Below are positions 24,624-33,943 of a DNA stretch of 64,000 bases, piece by piece. The position numbers and the translations under genes were made by a program. Numbering within the stretch: position 1 is the stretch's first letter; each line of letters opens with the position of its first letter. The stretch comes from Undibacterium sp049340185 (GTDB lineage: Bacteria; Pseudomonadota; Gammaproteobacteria; Burkholderiales; Burkholderiaceae_D): contig NZ_JBMPPC010000008.1 of assembly GCF_049340185.1 (NCBI RefSeq), forward strand, positions 124,001-188,000. The letters are read 5' to 3'. The notes beneath the pieces are model-generated. The model was not told where the DNA came from and searched no databases. It was given only the letters and a program-made list of their open reading frames with translations.

Positions 24624-26165
24624 TCAATACGCGCCAGATTTTTTGAAATCAGCAACAGCTGCGGCTAAAACGGCTTCGCCATCTTTGTCGAGTTGCTTGG
24701 TTTCTTCAATCTTAGCGAGCAATGCTGCGTGGCTAGTTTTCAGGTAGTTGTGCAGACCAGCTTCGAAAGCCAATACTTTCTTCACTTCGACGTTATCCAG
24801 GTAACCTTTATTCACTGCGAACAGGGAAGCGGCCATCAGGGAGATCGACAAAGGAGCGTATTGCGCTTGTTTCAGCAATTCAGTAACGCGTGCACCACGA
24901 TCCAGTTGCTTACGTGTGGACTCGTCCAGATCGGAAGCAAACTGCGCAAACGCAGCCAATTCACGATACTGCGCCAAGTCAGTACGGATACCACCGGACA
25001 GGTTTTTGATGACCTTAGTCTGAGCAGCACCACCAACACGTGATACGGAAATACCAGCGTTAATCGCAGGACGGATACCGGCGTTAAACAAGGAAGTTTC
25101 CAGGAAGATCTGACCGTCGGTAATCGAAATCACGTTGGTTGGAACGAAAGCAGAAACGTCACCTGCTTGTGTTTCAATGATAGGCAATGCTGTCAAGGAA
25201 CCTGTTTTACCTTTGACTTCACCTTTAGTGAAGGCTTCAACGTAGTCAGGATTCACGCGAGCTGCGCGTTCCAGCAAACGTGAGTGGAGGTAAAACACGT
25301 CACCTGGGTATGCTTCACGACCTGGTGGGCGGCGCAGCAACAAGGACACTTGACGGTAGGCCACAGCTTGTTTGGACAGATCATCATAAATGATCAGTGC
25401 ATCTTCGCCGCGATCACGGAAATATTCACCCATTGCGCAACCGGAGTAAGCGGAAACGAACTGCATCGCTGCAGATTCCGCTGCTGTCGCAGCAACAACA
25501 ATGGTGTATTCCATCGCGCCGTGTGCTTCTAAAGCGCGCACAACGTTTTTCACGGAAGACGCTTTTTGACCGATCGCTACATAGATACAGGTAACGTTCT
25601 GGCCTTTTTGATTGATAACAGCGTCAATCGCTACGGCTGTCTTACCAGTCTGACGATCGCCAATGATCAATTCACGCTGACCACGACCAACCGGAACCAT
25701 CGCATCAATTGATTTGATACCCGTTTGCATAGGCTCAGAAACAGATTGACGGGCAATAACGCCAGGAGCGATCTTTTCGATCGGTGCTGTCATTTTTGCG
25801 TTGATAGGACCTTTGCCGTCGATAGGTTGACCCAGTGCATTCACGACACGACCACGTAATTCCGGGCCGATAGGCACTTCCAGAATACGGCCGGTACATT
25901 TCACTGTATCGCCTTCGGAGATGTGCTCGTAGTCACCGAGAATAACGGCGCCAACGGAATCACGTTCCAGGTTCAATGCCAGACCAAATGTGTTGCCTGG
26001 GAATTCAAGCATCTCACCTTGCATCGCGTCAGACAGACCGTGAATGCGGCAGATACCGTCGGTAACGGAGATAACCGTACCTTGATTACGAACTTCAGCG
26101 CTGGTGCCAAGGCCTTGAATCCGGCTCTTGATCAGCTCACTGATTTCTGATGGGTTGAGTTGCAT
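24624..26165 (-). CDS. atpA: ATP synthase F1 alpha subunit
   Basis: 513 residues with nucleotide-binding Walker A GDRQTGKTAVAID, the sequence VGRGQRELIIG before it, YDDLSKQAVAYRQ and the arginine-finger region SISVSRVGGAAQ. It forms the non-catalytic sites of the alpha3beta3 hexamer. Position between atpH and atpG, with a short gap, is the canonical order. Confidence 0.98.
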   Translation of the reverse strand: MQLNPSEISELIKSRIQGLGTSAEVRNQGTVISVTDGICRIHGLSDAMQGEMLEFPGNTFGLALNLERDSVGAVILGDYEHISEGDTVKCTGRILEVPIGPELRGRVVNALGQPIDGKGPINAKMTAPIEKIAPGVIARQSVSEPMQTGIKSIDAMVPVGRGQRELIIGDRQTGKTAVAIDAVINQKGQNVTCIYVAIGQKASSVKNVVRALEAHGAMEYTIVVAATAAESAAMQFVSAYSGCAMGEYFRDRGEDALIIYDDLSKQAVAYRQVSLLLRRPPGREAYPGDVFYLHSRLLERAARVNPDYVEAFTKGEVKGKTGSLTALPIIETQAGDVSAFVPTNVISITDGQIFLETSLFNAGIRPAINAGISVSRVGGAAQTKVIKNLSGGIRTDLAQYRELAAFAQFASDLDESTRKQLDRGARVTELLKQAQYAPLSISLMAASLFAVNKGYLDNVEVKKVLAFEAGLHNYLKTSHAALLAKIEETKQLDKDGEAVLAAAVADFKKSGAY

Positions 26166-26217
26166 ACTAACTCCTAAAATTGTTTCAGTACTTGCTCGTG
26201 CAATTTACGCAGCGAAT

Positions 26218-26751
26218 TTAAGCTGTTAAGGCGACTTGCATCTGTTGCAGCTTGGCACGAACCGACGTATCCAACACTTGATCACCAACCACGATACGCA
26301 CGCCACCGATCAGGGAATTATCCACTGTGACGGTCGGGTGCAATTTGCGGCCAAATTTCTTTTCCAGCGTTGTCGCCAGATCGCTTACCTGGGCTGCCGA
26401 TAATTCAAATGCGCTGATAATTTGAGCATCTGCTGCGCCTTCTTGCGCATTTTTCAGAGCTTGAAATTGAGCAGCGATTTCAGGCAACAGGGTTAAGCGA
26501 TCGTATTCAGTGAGCACATTGACGAAATTCTTCGCCTCGTCGTTCACCGGGGATTTCAACACGGACAAGAAAGCCTCAGCTGTTTGATTAGCGGAGACTT
26601 TTGGATTGTGAGCAAGAGCGACTACATCTGGGTGTGCTGCAGCTTGCGCCATCTCGGCAACCAGTTCCGACCAAGCGGACAGGTTACCGGACTGAGCAAC
26701 ACGGAACAATGCTTCTGCGTAAGGACGAGCGATCGTTGCGAGTTCGGCCAT
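26218..26751 (-). CDS. atpH: ATP synthase F1 delta subunit
   Basis: 177 residues; the N-terminal helical bundle (ATIARPYAEALFRVAQ) and C-terminal VDNSLIGGVRIVVGDQVLDTSVRAKLQQM are diagnostic of the delta/OSCP family, which links the F1 top to the b stator. It starts two bases after the stop of atpF, so translation is coupled. Confidence 0.97.
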   Translation of the reverse strand: MAELATIARPYAEALFRVAQSGNLSAWSELVAEMAQAAAHPDVVALAHNPKVSANQTAEAFLSVLKSPVNDEAKNFVNVLTEYDRLTLLPEIAAQFQALKNAQEGAADAQIISAFELSAAQVSDLATTLEKKFGRKLHPTVTVDNSLIGGVRIVVGDQVLDTSVRAKLQQMQVALTA

Positions 26752-26753
26752 GA

Positions 26754-27224
26754 TTACAGCTCGATTTTCAGTTGGTTCAACAAATCAGCGTGGGCTGATG
26801 CGTTGACTTCACGTTTCAGAATTTGCTCTGCGCCTTTGACTGCCAAAGTGGCAACCTGGTCGCGCAATTCTTCACGTGCTTTAGTCACTTGATTATCGGC
26901 TTCTGCTTTAGCTGCGGCAAGAATGCGTGCGGCTTCAGCGGAGGCTGTATTTTTAGCTTCTTCGACGATCAGTTGAGCGCGTTTTTCTGCGTCAACGATA
27001 CGCTTTTGACCTTCATCACGAGCACCGGCCAATTCGGCTTGCACACGTTTTTCGGCTGCTTGCATCTCTGCACGACCGCGATCGGCTGCTGCTAATCCGT
27101 CCGCGATTTTTTTCATGCGCTCATCAATGGCGCCGATCACTGGGGGCCAGATGAATTTTGCAGTCACCAGAGCAAGGATGAAAAACACCCCGGCCTGATA
27201 CCACATTGATAGATTAAGATTCAT
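26754..27224 (-). CDS. atpF: ATP synthase Fo b subunit
   Basis: 156 residues: one N-terminal transmembrane helix (WYQAGVFFILALVTAKFIWPPVI) and a long charged, Ala-rich helical stalk ending in EQILKREVNASAHADLLNQLKIEL. A homodimer forms the peripheral stator. Located between atpE and atpH. Confidence 0.97.
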   Translation of the reverse strand: MNLNLSMWYQAGVFFILALVTAKFIWPPVIGAIDERMKKIADGLAAADRGRAEMQAAEKRVQAELAGARDEGQKRIVDAEKRAQLIVEEAKNTASAEAARILAAAKAEADNQVTKAREELRDQVATLAVKGAEQILKREVNASAHADLLNQLKIEL

Positions 27225-27288
27225 AGTTGTTTCCTTATCAGATCGATCGTTCCGCAGACAAAGTCTGCGGTAGGAAAAGGAAAATCAA

Positions 27289-27531
27289 TTAGCCTTTGAA
27301 CGGATTTGCAGTTGCGAAGAACATAGCGATACCAACACCGATAATGAACGCAGCATCGATCAGACCAGCCAACAACAACATTTTACCTTGCAGTTTTTCC
27401 ATCAATTCTGGTTGACGAGCAGATGCTTCCAGATATTTACCACCCATCATAGCGATACCGATACATGCACCCAAAGCGCCCAAACCGATAATCAAGCCAC
27501 AAGCCAAAGCAACGAAAGCGACGTTAGTCAT
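27289..27531 (-). CDS. atpE: ATP synthase Fo c subunit
   Basis: 80 residues forming a helical hairpin. The polar loop has ARQPE and the ion-binding carboxylate is Asp59 in AGLIDAAFIIG. I see no extra Gln/Ser/Thr pattern typical of Na+-binding rings, so proton coupling is expected. The gene has its own ribosome site and is 80 bases from atpB. Confidence 0.97.
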   Translation of the reverse strand: MTNVAFVALACGLIIGLGALGACIGIAMMGGKYLEASARQPELMEKLQGKMLLLAGLIDAAFIIGVGIAMFFATANPFKG

Positions 27532-27611
27532 GAGAAAACTCCTTAAAAGTTAAAAATTAAAATACCAAACCAAATAACAAAACCAAAAACGATAGAAACC
27601 TGAAACTCAAA

Positions 27612-28442
27612 TTAATGCGCTTCGTGAGCCTGACCCATGTACACCAAAGTCAGCATCATGAAAATAAATGCCTGCAAAGGTACGATCAAAATATGAAAGA
27701 CTGACCAGGCCGTACCAAGAACCAGATGACCGATACCACCAGCGATAGAATCAGAAGCACCCAGCAAAGCTGCGATCAGTAAGAACAACAATTCACCGGC
27801 AAACATATTGCCGAACAACCGCATACCGAGTGAGAAAGTTTTGGCCGCATATTCAACCAGATTCAAGGCCAGGTTGAATGGGAACAACATTGGACCAAAC
27901 GGCGCACTGAACAATTCTTTGATAAAACCACCGACGCCTTTAATCTTGAAACTGTAGTACATCATCAGCGCAAATACGCCAATCGAGATGCCCAGAGTAC
28001 CATTCAGATCTGCGGTTGGAACAACGCGGTGGTGAGTTTCTGAGCTGATGCCAAGCGCAGGGAACAACCATTGTGAGAATAAATCGACTGGCAAAAAGTC
28101 CAGTGAGTTCATCAAAACGACCCAGACGAATACTGACAATGCCATTGGTGCGATGAAACTGGTGTTGCCATGGACAATACTTTTTGCATTGTTATCGACC
28201 ATTTCAAACAACATCTCTACAGCACATTGGAAACGTCCTGGCACACCGGATGTTGCTTTGCGAGCCGCCAGGTACATCACCACGATACCGATCAGACCAC
28301 AAACTACAGACCAGACCACTGTATCAATATTGACGTAGGACATATCCCATAAAGATTCTTGAGGAATATGCGAATTCGTTAAATGTCCCAGATGATGGGA
28401 TATATATTCTGACGCGGTTGGGGCGTTCTCAGTTGCGCTCAT
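27612..28442 (-). CDS. atpB: ATP synthase Fo a subunit
   Basis: Start at the ATG at 28442, giving 276 residues; a TTG two codons upstream is less likely. It has about five to six membrane helices and the essential Arg in FSLGMRLFGNMFAGEL, which faces the c ring in the proton path. The N-terminal periplasmic stretch contains ISHHLGHL. It starts two bases after the atpI stop. Confidence 0.97.
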   Translation of the reverse strand: MSATENAPTASEYISHHLGHLTNSHIPQESLWDMSYVNIDTVVWSVVCGLIGIVVMYLAARKATSGVPGRFQCAVEMLFEMVDNNAKSIVHGNTSFIAPMALSVFVWVVLMNSLDFLPVDLFSQWLFPALGISSETHHRVVPTADLNGTLGISIGVFALMMYYSFKIKGVGGFIKELFSAPFGPMLFPFNLALNLVEYAAKTFSLGMRLFGNMFAGELLFLLIAALLGASDSIAGGIGHLVLGTAWSVFHILIVPLQAFIFMMLTLVYMGQAHEAH

Positions 28443-28444
28443 GA

Positions 28445-28783
28445 TCAATGCCTAAAGAGTAAGATGAAATAACTTTTCAAGACCAAGATGAAGGCAGCGA
28501 CGAACGCCAGCCAATTCACATCATGGTACAAGTAAACAGTTGCTGCCATGAGCGCAACTGTTGACGCAATTTTGACAAATTCACCGATGAAGAATGTCAT
28601 CGGGTTCGCGCCTCCGGGCTTTTTGGCACTGGCATAAAGCCGTGCAGCAAACAAAGCATTGGGAATTGCGCAACACAAGCCGCCTAATAATGCGGATATT
28701 CCGGAGGAAGTGCCAGCGATTAACGCTGCCAGTACGGCAACCACAATCGTTGCCAGTAGTTGCAGCAGGACGATACGCGCCAT
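28445..28783 (-). CDS. atpI: ATP synthase protein I
   Basis: 112 residues with four hydrophobic helices; GGLCCAIPNALFAARLY and PMTFFIGEFVKIASTVALM are typical of AtpI, a small membrane protein that assists assembly of the c ring. It is not essential in most bacteria. It is the first gene of the operon, 90 bases or so after the promoter at 28882-28911. Confidence 0.95.
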   Translation of the reverse strand: MARIVLLQLLATIVVAVLAALIAGTSSGISALLGGLCCAIPNALFAARLYASAKKPGGANPMTFFIGEFVKIASTVALMAATVYLYHDVNWLAFVAAFILVLKSYFILLFRH

Positions 28784-28881
28784 GCTATTTCCTCTTTATT
28801 TTGCTGATGGTACTTGATAAGAACTAAAAAACCACCACCTCGTTTGAGCCAACGCAACTACGCGCCAACCAAAACCACGGA

Positions 28882-28911
28882 ATTATACGTGGTAGTGCAT
28901 CTTATCGTCAA
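28882..28911 (-). promoter_or_regulatory. Sigma70-type promoter of the atp operon
   Basis: On the minus strand TTGACG (28911-28906) and TATAAT (28887-28882) are separated by 18 bases, with the start of transcription expected near 28875. This would leave a leader of about 90 bases before atpI. The next gene upstream on the same strand ends at 28952, so this promoter separates atp from the par genes. Confidence 0.75.
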
Positions 28912-28914
28912 ACG

Positions 28915-28933
28915 TTTGATGCAATGCATCAAA
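28915..28933. promoter_or_regulatory. 8-bp inverted repeat beside the atp promoter
   Basis: TTTGATGC (28915-28922) and GCATCAAA (28926-28933) form a perfect stem with a 3-base spacer, four bases upstream of the -35 element. It could be an operator for atp control or a weak terminator of the upstream hydrolase gene; there is no T-run on the minus strand. Confidence 0.5.
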
Positions 28934-28951
28934 ATGAGACATTGATGCTTT

Positions 28952-29494
28952 TCAGTGTTTGTTAATCAGCTCGGCAAGCCAATGCTGGCCTTGCTCCCAG
29001 GCTCCTAAGCCAGAATCTCCGTTGATGTGTCCTTTTGCACCAATACAGTGAAATTCAGCATGCCAGGCTGTTGCCCAGTCTCGGGCAACAGCGAGATCAC
29101 ACCAGGGATCGTTGTTTGATGCAACCACCAGAACATCCAGCTTGAATGCCGTTCTGGGCATAGGAGCAAAACTTTTTGCCGGAAATTCAACACGCTCTAC
29201 GTCAGGTGGCGCGACCAGAAGAGCCGCCTTAATCCGGTCCTTCTGCTCAATACCTGGCATTCCCAGACTAAGCCACCATGCAGCAAGTGCACAACCAAGA
29301 CTGTGGGCAACCAGCACGACAGGTCCATCAATTTGATTAATGGCTTCAGTCAATCCGGTCAGCCATGCCTGACGGTCAGGTTGATCCCAGTTTTGTTGCT
29401 GAACCCGTATAGCTCTGGGGTATTGTTGCTCCCAGAGGCTTTGCCAATGGGATGGGCCAGAGTTGTATAAACCGGGAAGCAAGAGAATATTCAT
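28952..29494 (-). CDS. RBBP9/YdeN-type alpha/beta hydrolase
   Basis: A 180-residue serine hydrolase. N-terminal ILLLPGLYNSGPSHWQSLWEQQYP is the family signature; the nucleophile Ser lies in VLVAHSLGCALAAWW, the Asp in ASNNDPWCDLAVA and the His in GAKGHINGDSGLGAWEQG. Members include B. subtilis YdeN and human RBBP9; substrates are mostly unknown. The gene follows parB by 15 bases on the same strand and probably belongs to the mnmG-rsmG-parAB transcription unit. Confidence 0.92.
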   Translation of the reverse strand: MNILLLPGLYNSGPSHWQSLWEQQYPRAIRVQQQNWDQPDRQAWLTGLTEAINQIDGPVVLVAHSLGCALAAWWLSLGMPGIEQKDRIKAALLVAPPDVERVEFPAKSFAPMPRTAFKLDVLVVASNNDPWCDLAVARDWATAWHAEFHCIGAKGHINGDSGLGAWEQGQHWLAELINKH

Positions 29495-29508
29495 CGTTTG
29501 TGGCGATT

Positions 29509-30402
29509 TTATTGACCGCGAATCTTTAATATGACGCCGTCAAGACTGTCGAGATCGGCAAAATCAATGATCATTTGCCCGCGCCCTTTACTGCCCATTT
29601 TTAAAGTAACCTGTGTGGCGAGCAAATCAGACAACTCTTCTTCCAGGCGAGTGATGTCACGTGATTTTTCGGTTTTGTCGCGTGTTTTGGCTGGCGCGCT
29701 CATTTCTGCGGTGGTGCGAGTGACGAGTTTTTCAGCATCTCTCACCGACATACGTTTAGCAACCACCTGGTTGGCGAGTTGTATCTGTGTCGCTGCGTCC
29801 GTCGCTAAAAGCGCGCGCGCATGCCCCATATCGATGTCGCCCGCCATCAGCATGGTTTGAACCGGTTTTGCTAAGTTCAATAAACGCAATAAATTAGATA
29901 CCGCACTGCGCGAGCGCCCTACTGCATTGGCCGCCTGCTCATGTGTAAAACTGAAATCAGTGATCAACCGATGAATGCCTTGCGCTTCTTCAAGCGGATT
30001 CAGATCTTCGCGTTGAATATTCTCAATCAAGGCCATCGCCGCAGCGGCCTGGTCATCGACATCTTTGACCAGGACAGGCACTTCGTCCAGACCGGCCATT
30101 TGCGATGCGCGGAAACGGCGTTCACCCGCAATGATTTCGTAGCGGGTAACGCCATTTGTCTGACCGATTGGCCGCACCAGAATCGGCTGCATCAATCCTT
30201 GTGCTTTGATCGAACTGGCCAATTCAGTCAAGGCACCTTCGTCCATGCGGGTTCTGGGCTGGTATTTACCGGCTTGCATCTGGCTTATCGGCAGACTGCT
30301 TGGCGCACCGGCAACCGTTGGCACAGCCTCACTAAAATCACCGGCACCATCGAACAAGGCTTCCAAGCCGCGTCCCAACCCCTTTTGCTTTTTCGTTGCC
30401 AT
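29509..30402 (-). CDS. parB: Chromosome partition protein ParB
   Basis: 297 residues. The N-terminal CTP-binding domain has box I (QPILVRP) and box II GERRFRASQMAGL, the centre has the helix-turn-helix FTHEQAANAVGRSRSAVSNLLRLL that reads parS, and the C-terminus (LKMGSKGRGQMIIDFADLDSLDGVILKI) dimerises. ParB loads at parS, slides along DNA and forms the partition complex with ParA. Two perfect parS sites are 3.5-4.5 kb away in this window. Its ATG overlaps the parA stop. Confidence 0.97.
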   Translation of the reverse strand: MATKKQKGLGRGLEALFDGAGDFSEAVPTVAGAPSSLPISQMQAGKYQPRTRMDEGALTELASSIKAQGLMQPILVRPIGQTNGVTRYEIIAGERRFRASQMAGLDEVPVLVKDVDDQAAAAMALIENIQREDLNPLEEAQGIHRLITDFSFTHEQAANAVGRSRSAVSNLLRLLNLAKPVQTMLMAGDIDMGHARALLATDAATQIQLANQVVAKRMSVRDAEKLVTRTTAEMSAPAKTRDKTEKSRDITRLEEELSDLLATQVTLKMGSKGRGQMIIDFADLDSLDGVILKIRGQ

Positions 30403-31193
30403 TACTTTGTATCCGACTGAGTTTCTAACAATTTAATTCTTTCAACCATCTCGGCGCCAAAAGCGATATACGCCTGCGCACCTTTCGAGGCTGGGTCAAA
30501 CACCACACCTGGCATGCCATAGGATGGTGCTTCTGCGAGACGCACATTACGCGGAATCACCGTCTTGAAGACTTTATCGCCAAAGTGCTGCTCCAGTTGA
30601 TCGGAGACTTGCTGCGACAAGGTCATCCGAGGATCAAACATGACGCGTAACAGACCGACGATTTTCAGGTCGGGATTCAAATTCACGGATACTTTTTTAA
30701 TCGTATTCGCCAGGTCAGACAAACCTTCCAATGCATAGTATTCGCACTGCATAGGAATAATCACACCATGTGCTGCACATAAACCGTTCAGCGTTAGCAT
30801 GGATAAAGCAGGTGGGCAATCGATCAAAATGAAATCGTAGTCAGCGCTCACTTTGCTCAAGGCATCACGCAGACGTTTATCTCTGTTTTCCAACTCAACC
30901 ATTTCGACTTCGGCACCGGCTAACTCACGGTTCGCCGGCAACACGTCAAACTGCCCCGCTTCGGAACGCTGACGTGCCGTGGCGACATCCGACATCCCTA
31001 GCAGAACCTCATAAATCGATGCGGTCAATTTGGCTTTATTGATCCCCGCGCCCATCGTGGCATTGCCCTGAGGATCCAGATCCACCAGCAAAACCCGCTG
31101 ATCAAGTTTGGCAAGTCCTGCGGCAAGATTGACCGTCGTCGTCGTTTTACCCACGCCGCCTTTTTGATTGGCGACACAAAAAATTTTGGCCAT
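30402..31193 (-). CDS. parA: Chromosome partition ATPase ParA (Soj)
   Basis: Start at the ATG at 31193 (MAKIFCVANQ); 263 residues. Deviant Walker A KGGVGKTTTTVNLA at residues 11-24, DLDPQGNATMG, and Walker B DYDFILIDCPPALSML are complete. It binds DNA nonspecifically as an ATP dimer and moves ParB-parS complexes to segregate replication origins. It lies between rsmG and parB, tightly spaced, as in most Proteobacteria. Confidence 0.97.
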   Translation of the reverse strand: MAKIFCVANQKGGVGKTTTTVNLAAGLAKLDQRVLLVDLDPQGNATMGAGINKAKLTASIYEVLLGMSDVATARQRSEAGQFDVLPANRELAGAEVEMVELENRDKRLRDALSKVSADYDFILIDCPPALSMLTLNGLCAAHGVIIPMQCEYYALEGLSDLANTIKKVSVNLNPDLKIVGLLRVMFDPRMTLSQQVSDQLEQHFGDKVFKTVIPRNVRLAEAPSYGMPGVVFDPASKGAQAYIAFGAEMVERIKLLETQSDTK

Positions 31194-31226
31194 AGTCACT
31201 TTAAATAAGCTTACGTGAGAAAGAAA

Positions 31227-31883
31227 TCAAAGCTCAGCAGTCATTTTGTGAATGAATACCAGATGCCGCTCTGCATCCATGCCTGGAACAGATAAAGGCT
31301 GTATTTTCTGTACTTGCCAACCTTTTGGCATACGCTCGATTTCCTGGTCGGGCGACACCCCTTTCATGGCGATGTAAATACCACCGTCTGCCAGCAAATG
31401 CTCCGACCAGTTAATAAAATTATTCAATTCTGAAAAAGCACGCGAAGTGATCACGTCAAATTTGTCTGCGAGCTGCAACGATTCCACGCGATTGGTGTAC
31501 ACCGTGACGTTGCTCAGTCCTAATTCGGTTTTTGCCTGGTTCAAAAATGCCGTCTTTTTACTCACGGTATCGATCATGGAAATACGGATATGAGGATAAA
31601 CAATCGCCAGTATCATCCCAGGCAGACCACCGCCTGCTCCGACATCCAGAACATTGCTGGCATCTTTAAACGCGGGAGCGGCGGACAAGGAATCCAGCAC
31701 ATGCTGCTTCACCATCTCTTTTGGATCGCGAATAGATGTTAAATTATAGACATTATTCCATTTTGACAACAATGCCAGATAGGCAATCATCTGGTCAAGC
31801 TGCCCATCACTCAGGGTTAGAGGCAAAGCCTTAACACCCTCCGCTAACGAAGCTCTCAATGCAACGGCATCAAATCCACTCAT
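31227..31883 (-). CDS. rsmG: 16S rRNA (guanine527-N7)-methyltransferase
   Basis: 218 residues (GidB). The SAM-binding motif is NVLDVGAGGGLPGMILAI, with ISMIDTVSKKTAFLN and the FDVITSRAFSELNNF segment typical of RsmG. It modifies G527 of 16S rRNA; loss gives low-level streptomycin resistance in several bacteria. It overlaps the end of mnmG by four bases. Confidence 0.97.
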   Translation of the reverse strand: MSGFDAVALRASLAEGVKALPLTLSDGQLDQMIAYLALLSKWNNVYNLTSIRDPKEMVKQHVLDSLSAAPAFKDASNVLDVGAGGGLPGMILAIVYPHIRISMIDTVSKKTAFLNQAKTELGLSNVTVYTNRVESLQLADKFDVITSRAFSELNNFINWSEHLLADGGIYIAMKGVSPDQEIERMPKGWQVQKIQPLSVPGMDAERHLVFIHKMTAEL

Positions 31884-33823
31884 ATGTCCTCACCTGCAAC
31901 ACTCAATTCAGGCGCTGACGCAAAGCCTTTAAAACCACGTTTTTTTAAATGCACCAGAAGCAGCGAAATTGCAGCCGGCGTTACACCGGAGATGCGACCG
32001 CATTGCCCGAGAGTTTCCGGTTGATGCTTATTTAACTTCTGTTTAACTTCGATGGAAAGACCACTCACGTCGAGGTAATCAAATCCGGCGGGCATTTTTA
32101 AATTTTCAAAGTGCGCATGACGCTCTACTTCTTTTGCCTGCCTGTCGATATAACCAGAATATTTGACCTGAATTTCAACCTGCTCTTTCACCGCATCATC
32201 AGTGACGCCCGGACCAGCTAATGCCTGACCTTCACTACCCTGCATGCTCATCAAATTTGCATAAGTCACGTGCGGACGACGCAATAAGTCCGCGAGTGAA
32301 TATTCACGCTCCAGCGCTTTGCCCACAATACGCTCTGCTTCTGCGTCGGCCACAATACGCGGATTAACCCAGGTCGACCGCAGCCGCTCCATTTCACGTG
32401 AAACAGCCTCACGCTTTTTCTCGAACATCTGCCACTGGGCGTCACTGACGCAACCAAGCTGACGTCCGATTTCAGTCAAGCGCATGTCTGCATTATCTTC
32501 ACGCAGACTCAGGCGGAATTCGGCGCGGCTGGTGAACATACGATAAGGTTCTTGCACACCCTTAGTAATCAAATCATCGACCAACACGCCAAGGTAAGCC
32601 TCGTCGCGGCGGGGCACCCAAGCATCACGGCCTTGCGTCATCAAGGCGGCGTTCAAACCGGCCAGCATTCCCTGGGCAGCGGCTTCTTCGTAACCAGTGG
32701 TGCCATTGATTTGCCCCGCGAAAAACAAGCCCTGAATTTGACGTGTCTCTAACGAGGTTTTTAAACCACGCGGATCAAAATAGTCATATTCAATCGCATA
32801 GCCAGGACGCAGGATATAAGCGTCCTCCATGCCACGCATAGACCGCACTAACTCCAACTGCACGTCAAACGGCAAGCTCGTTGAAATACCGTTTGGATAA
32901 AATTCGTTGGTGGTCAGCCCTTCCGGCTCAAGGAAAATCTGATGTGATTCTTTGCTGGCAAAACGATGAATCTTGTCTTCAATCGACGGACAATAACGCG
33001 GCCCCACTCCTTCGATCACACCGGTGTACATCGGGCTACGATCCAGACCAGCCCGAATAATGTCGTGAGTACGCTCATTCGTATGGGTAATCCAGCATGG
33101 CAACTGACGCGGATGCATCGCCACATTGCCCATGACAGAGAACACCGGAATAGGATCGAGATCACCCGGCTGCTCTTGCATGACCGAAAAATCAATACTA
33201 CGACCATCTATTCGTGGTGGCGTACCAGTTTTCAAACGACCTTGTGGTAAAGCCAACTCCTTTAAACGGTTCGACAAGGAAACCGCAGGGGGATCACCAG
33301 CACGACCAGCAGAATAGTTATTCAGGCCAACATGAATTTTTCCGTCCAAAAAAGTCCCCGCCGTCAGCACCACCGAACGGCTACGAAAGCGGATGCCGAC
33401 CTGCGTTACAGCACCAACCACCCGGTCGCCTTCAACCAGCAAATCATCCACCGCTTGCTGGAACAGCCAGAGATTCGGCTGATTCTCCAGACGGCTACGT
33501 ATCGCTTGCTTGTACAAAATCCGGTCTGCTTGTGCGCGGGTTGCCCTTACTGCAGGCCCTTTAGACGAGTTCAAAATACGGAACTGAATACCCGCCTCGT
33601 CGGTTGCAATTGCCATGGCACCACCCATTGCATCCACTTCCTTGACCAAGTGACCTTTTCCTATGCCGCCAATAGACGGGTTACAAGACATTTGACCTAA
33701 AGTCTCAATGTTATGCGTCAGCAACAGGGTTTTTTGCCCCATGCGGGCTGAAGCCAAAGCCGCCTCAGTCCCGGCATGACCGCCGCCAACCACGATGACA
33801 TCGAATTCTTTTGGATAATACAT
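31880..33823 (-). CDS. mnmG: tRNA uridine-5-carboxymethylaminomethyl modification enzyme MnmG
   Basis: 647 residues (GidA). FAD-binding FDVIVVGGGHAGTEAALASARMG at the N-terminus, then SCNPSIGGIGKGHLVKEVDAMGG with a catalytic Cys, a second family signature in PGYAIEYDYFDPRGLKTSLETRQI and the C-terminal SGVTPAAISLLLVHLKK. With MnmE it forms cmnm5U34 in tRNA wobble positions. A degenerate parS-like site (32390-32405) lies within its coding sequence. The promoter should lie in 33824-33927, next to a perfect parS. Confidence 0.98.
   Translation of the reverse strand: MYYPKEFDVIVVGGGHAGTEAALASARMGQKTLLLTHNIETLGQMSCNPSIGGIGKGHLVKEVDAMGGAMAIATDEAGIQFRILNSSKGPAVRATRAQADRILYKQAIRSRLENQPNLWLFQQAVDDLLVEGDRVVGAVTQVGIRFRSRSVVLTAGTFLDGKIHVGLNNYSAGRAGDPPAVSLSNRLKELALPQGRLKTGTPPRIDGRSIDFSVMQEQPGDLDPIPVFSVMGNVAMHPRQLPCWITHTNERTHDIIRAGLDRSPMYTGVIEGVGPRYCPSIEDKIHRFASKESHQIFLEPEGLTTNEFYPNGISTSLPFDVQLELVRSMRGMEDAYILRPGYAIEYDYFDPRGLKTSLETRQIQGLFFAGQINGTTGYEEAAAQGMLAGLNAALMTQGRDAWVPRRDEAYLGVLVDDLITKGVQEPYRMFTSRAEFRLSLREDNADMRLTEIGRQLGCVSDAQWQMFEKKREAVSREMERLRSTWVNPRIVADAEAERIVGKALEREYSLADLLRRPHVTYANLMSMQGSEGQALAGPGVTDDAVKEQVEIQVKYSGYIDRQAKEVERHAHFENLKMPAGFDYLDVSGLSIEVKQKLNKHQPETLGQCGRISGVTPAAISLLLVHLKKRGFKGFASAPELSVAGEDI
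32390..32405. promoter_or_regulatory. Degenerate parS-like site within mnmG
   Basis: The 16-mer CATTTCACGTGAAACA matches TGTTTCACGTGAAACA at 14 of 16 positions; both mismatches are at the left edge. It is 1.5 kb from the perfect site at 33928. It could be a weak parS or a chance codon arrangement. Confidence 0.45.
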
Positions 33824-33927
33824 AGGAAATATCTGCTTTTTTTGGATTTCTCAGGGAGGCACGATTATAGAGGTTTTTTGCTTAAATTCTTCGCTGATCA
33901 ATAATTTCAATCGAATCGATCATTAGA

Positions 33928-33943
33928 TGTTTCACGTGAAACA
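33928..33943. promoter_or_regulatory. parS site 1 (perfect)
   Basis: TGTTTCACGTGAAACA is the canonical bacterial parS. It is embedded in a longer perfect 28-bp palindrome (33922-33949). It lies between mnmG and the gene for a tail-anchored protein. Confidence 0.93.
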
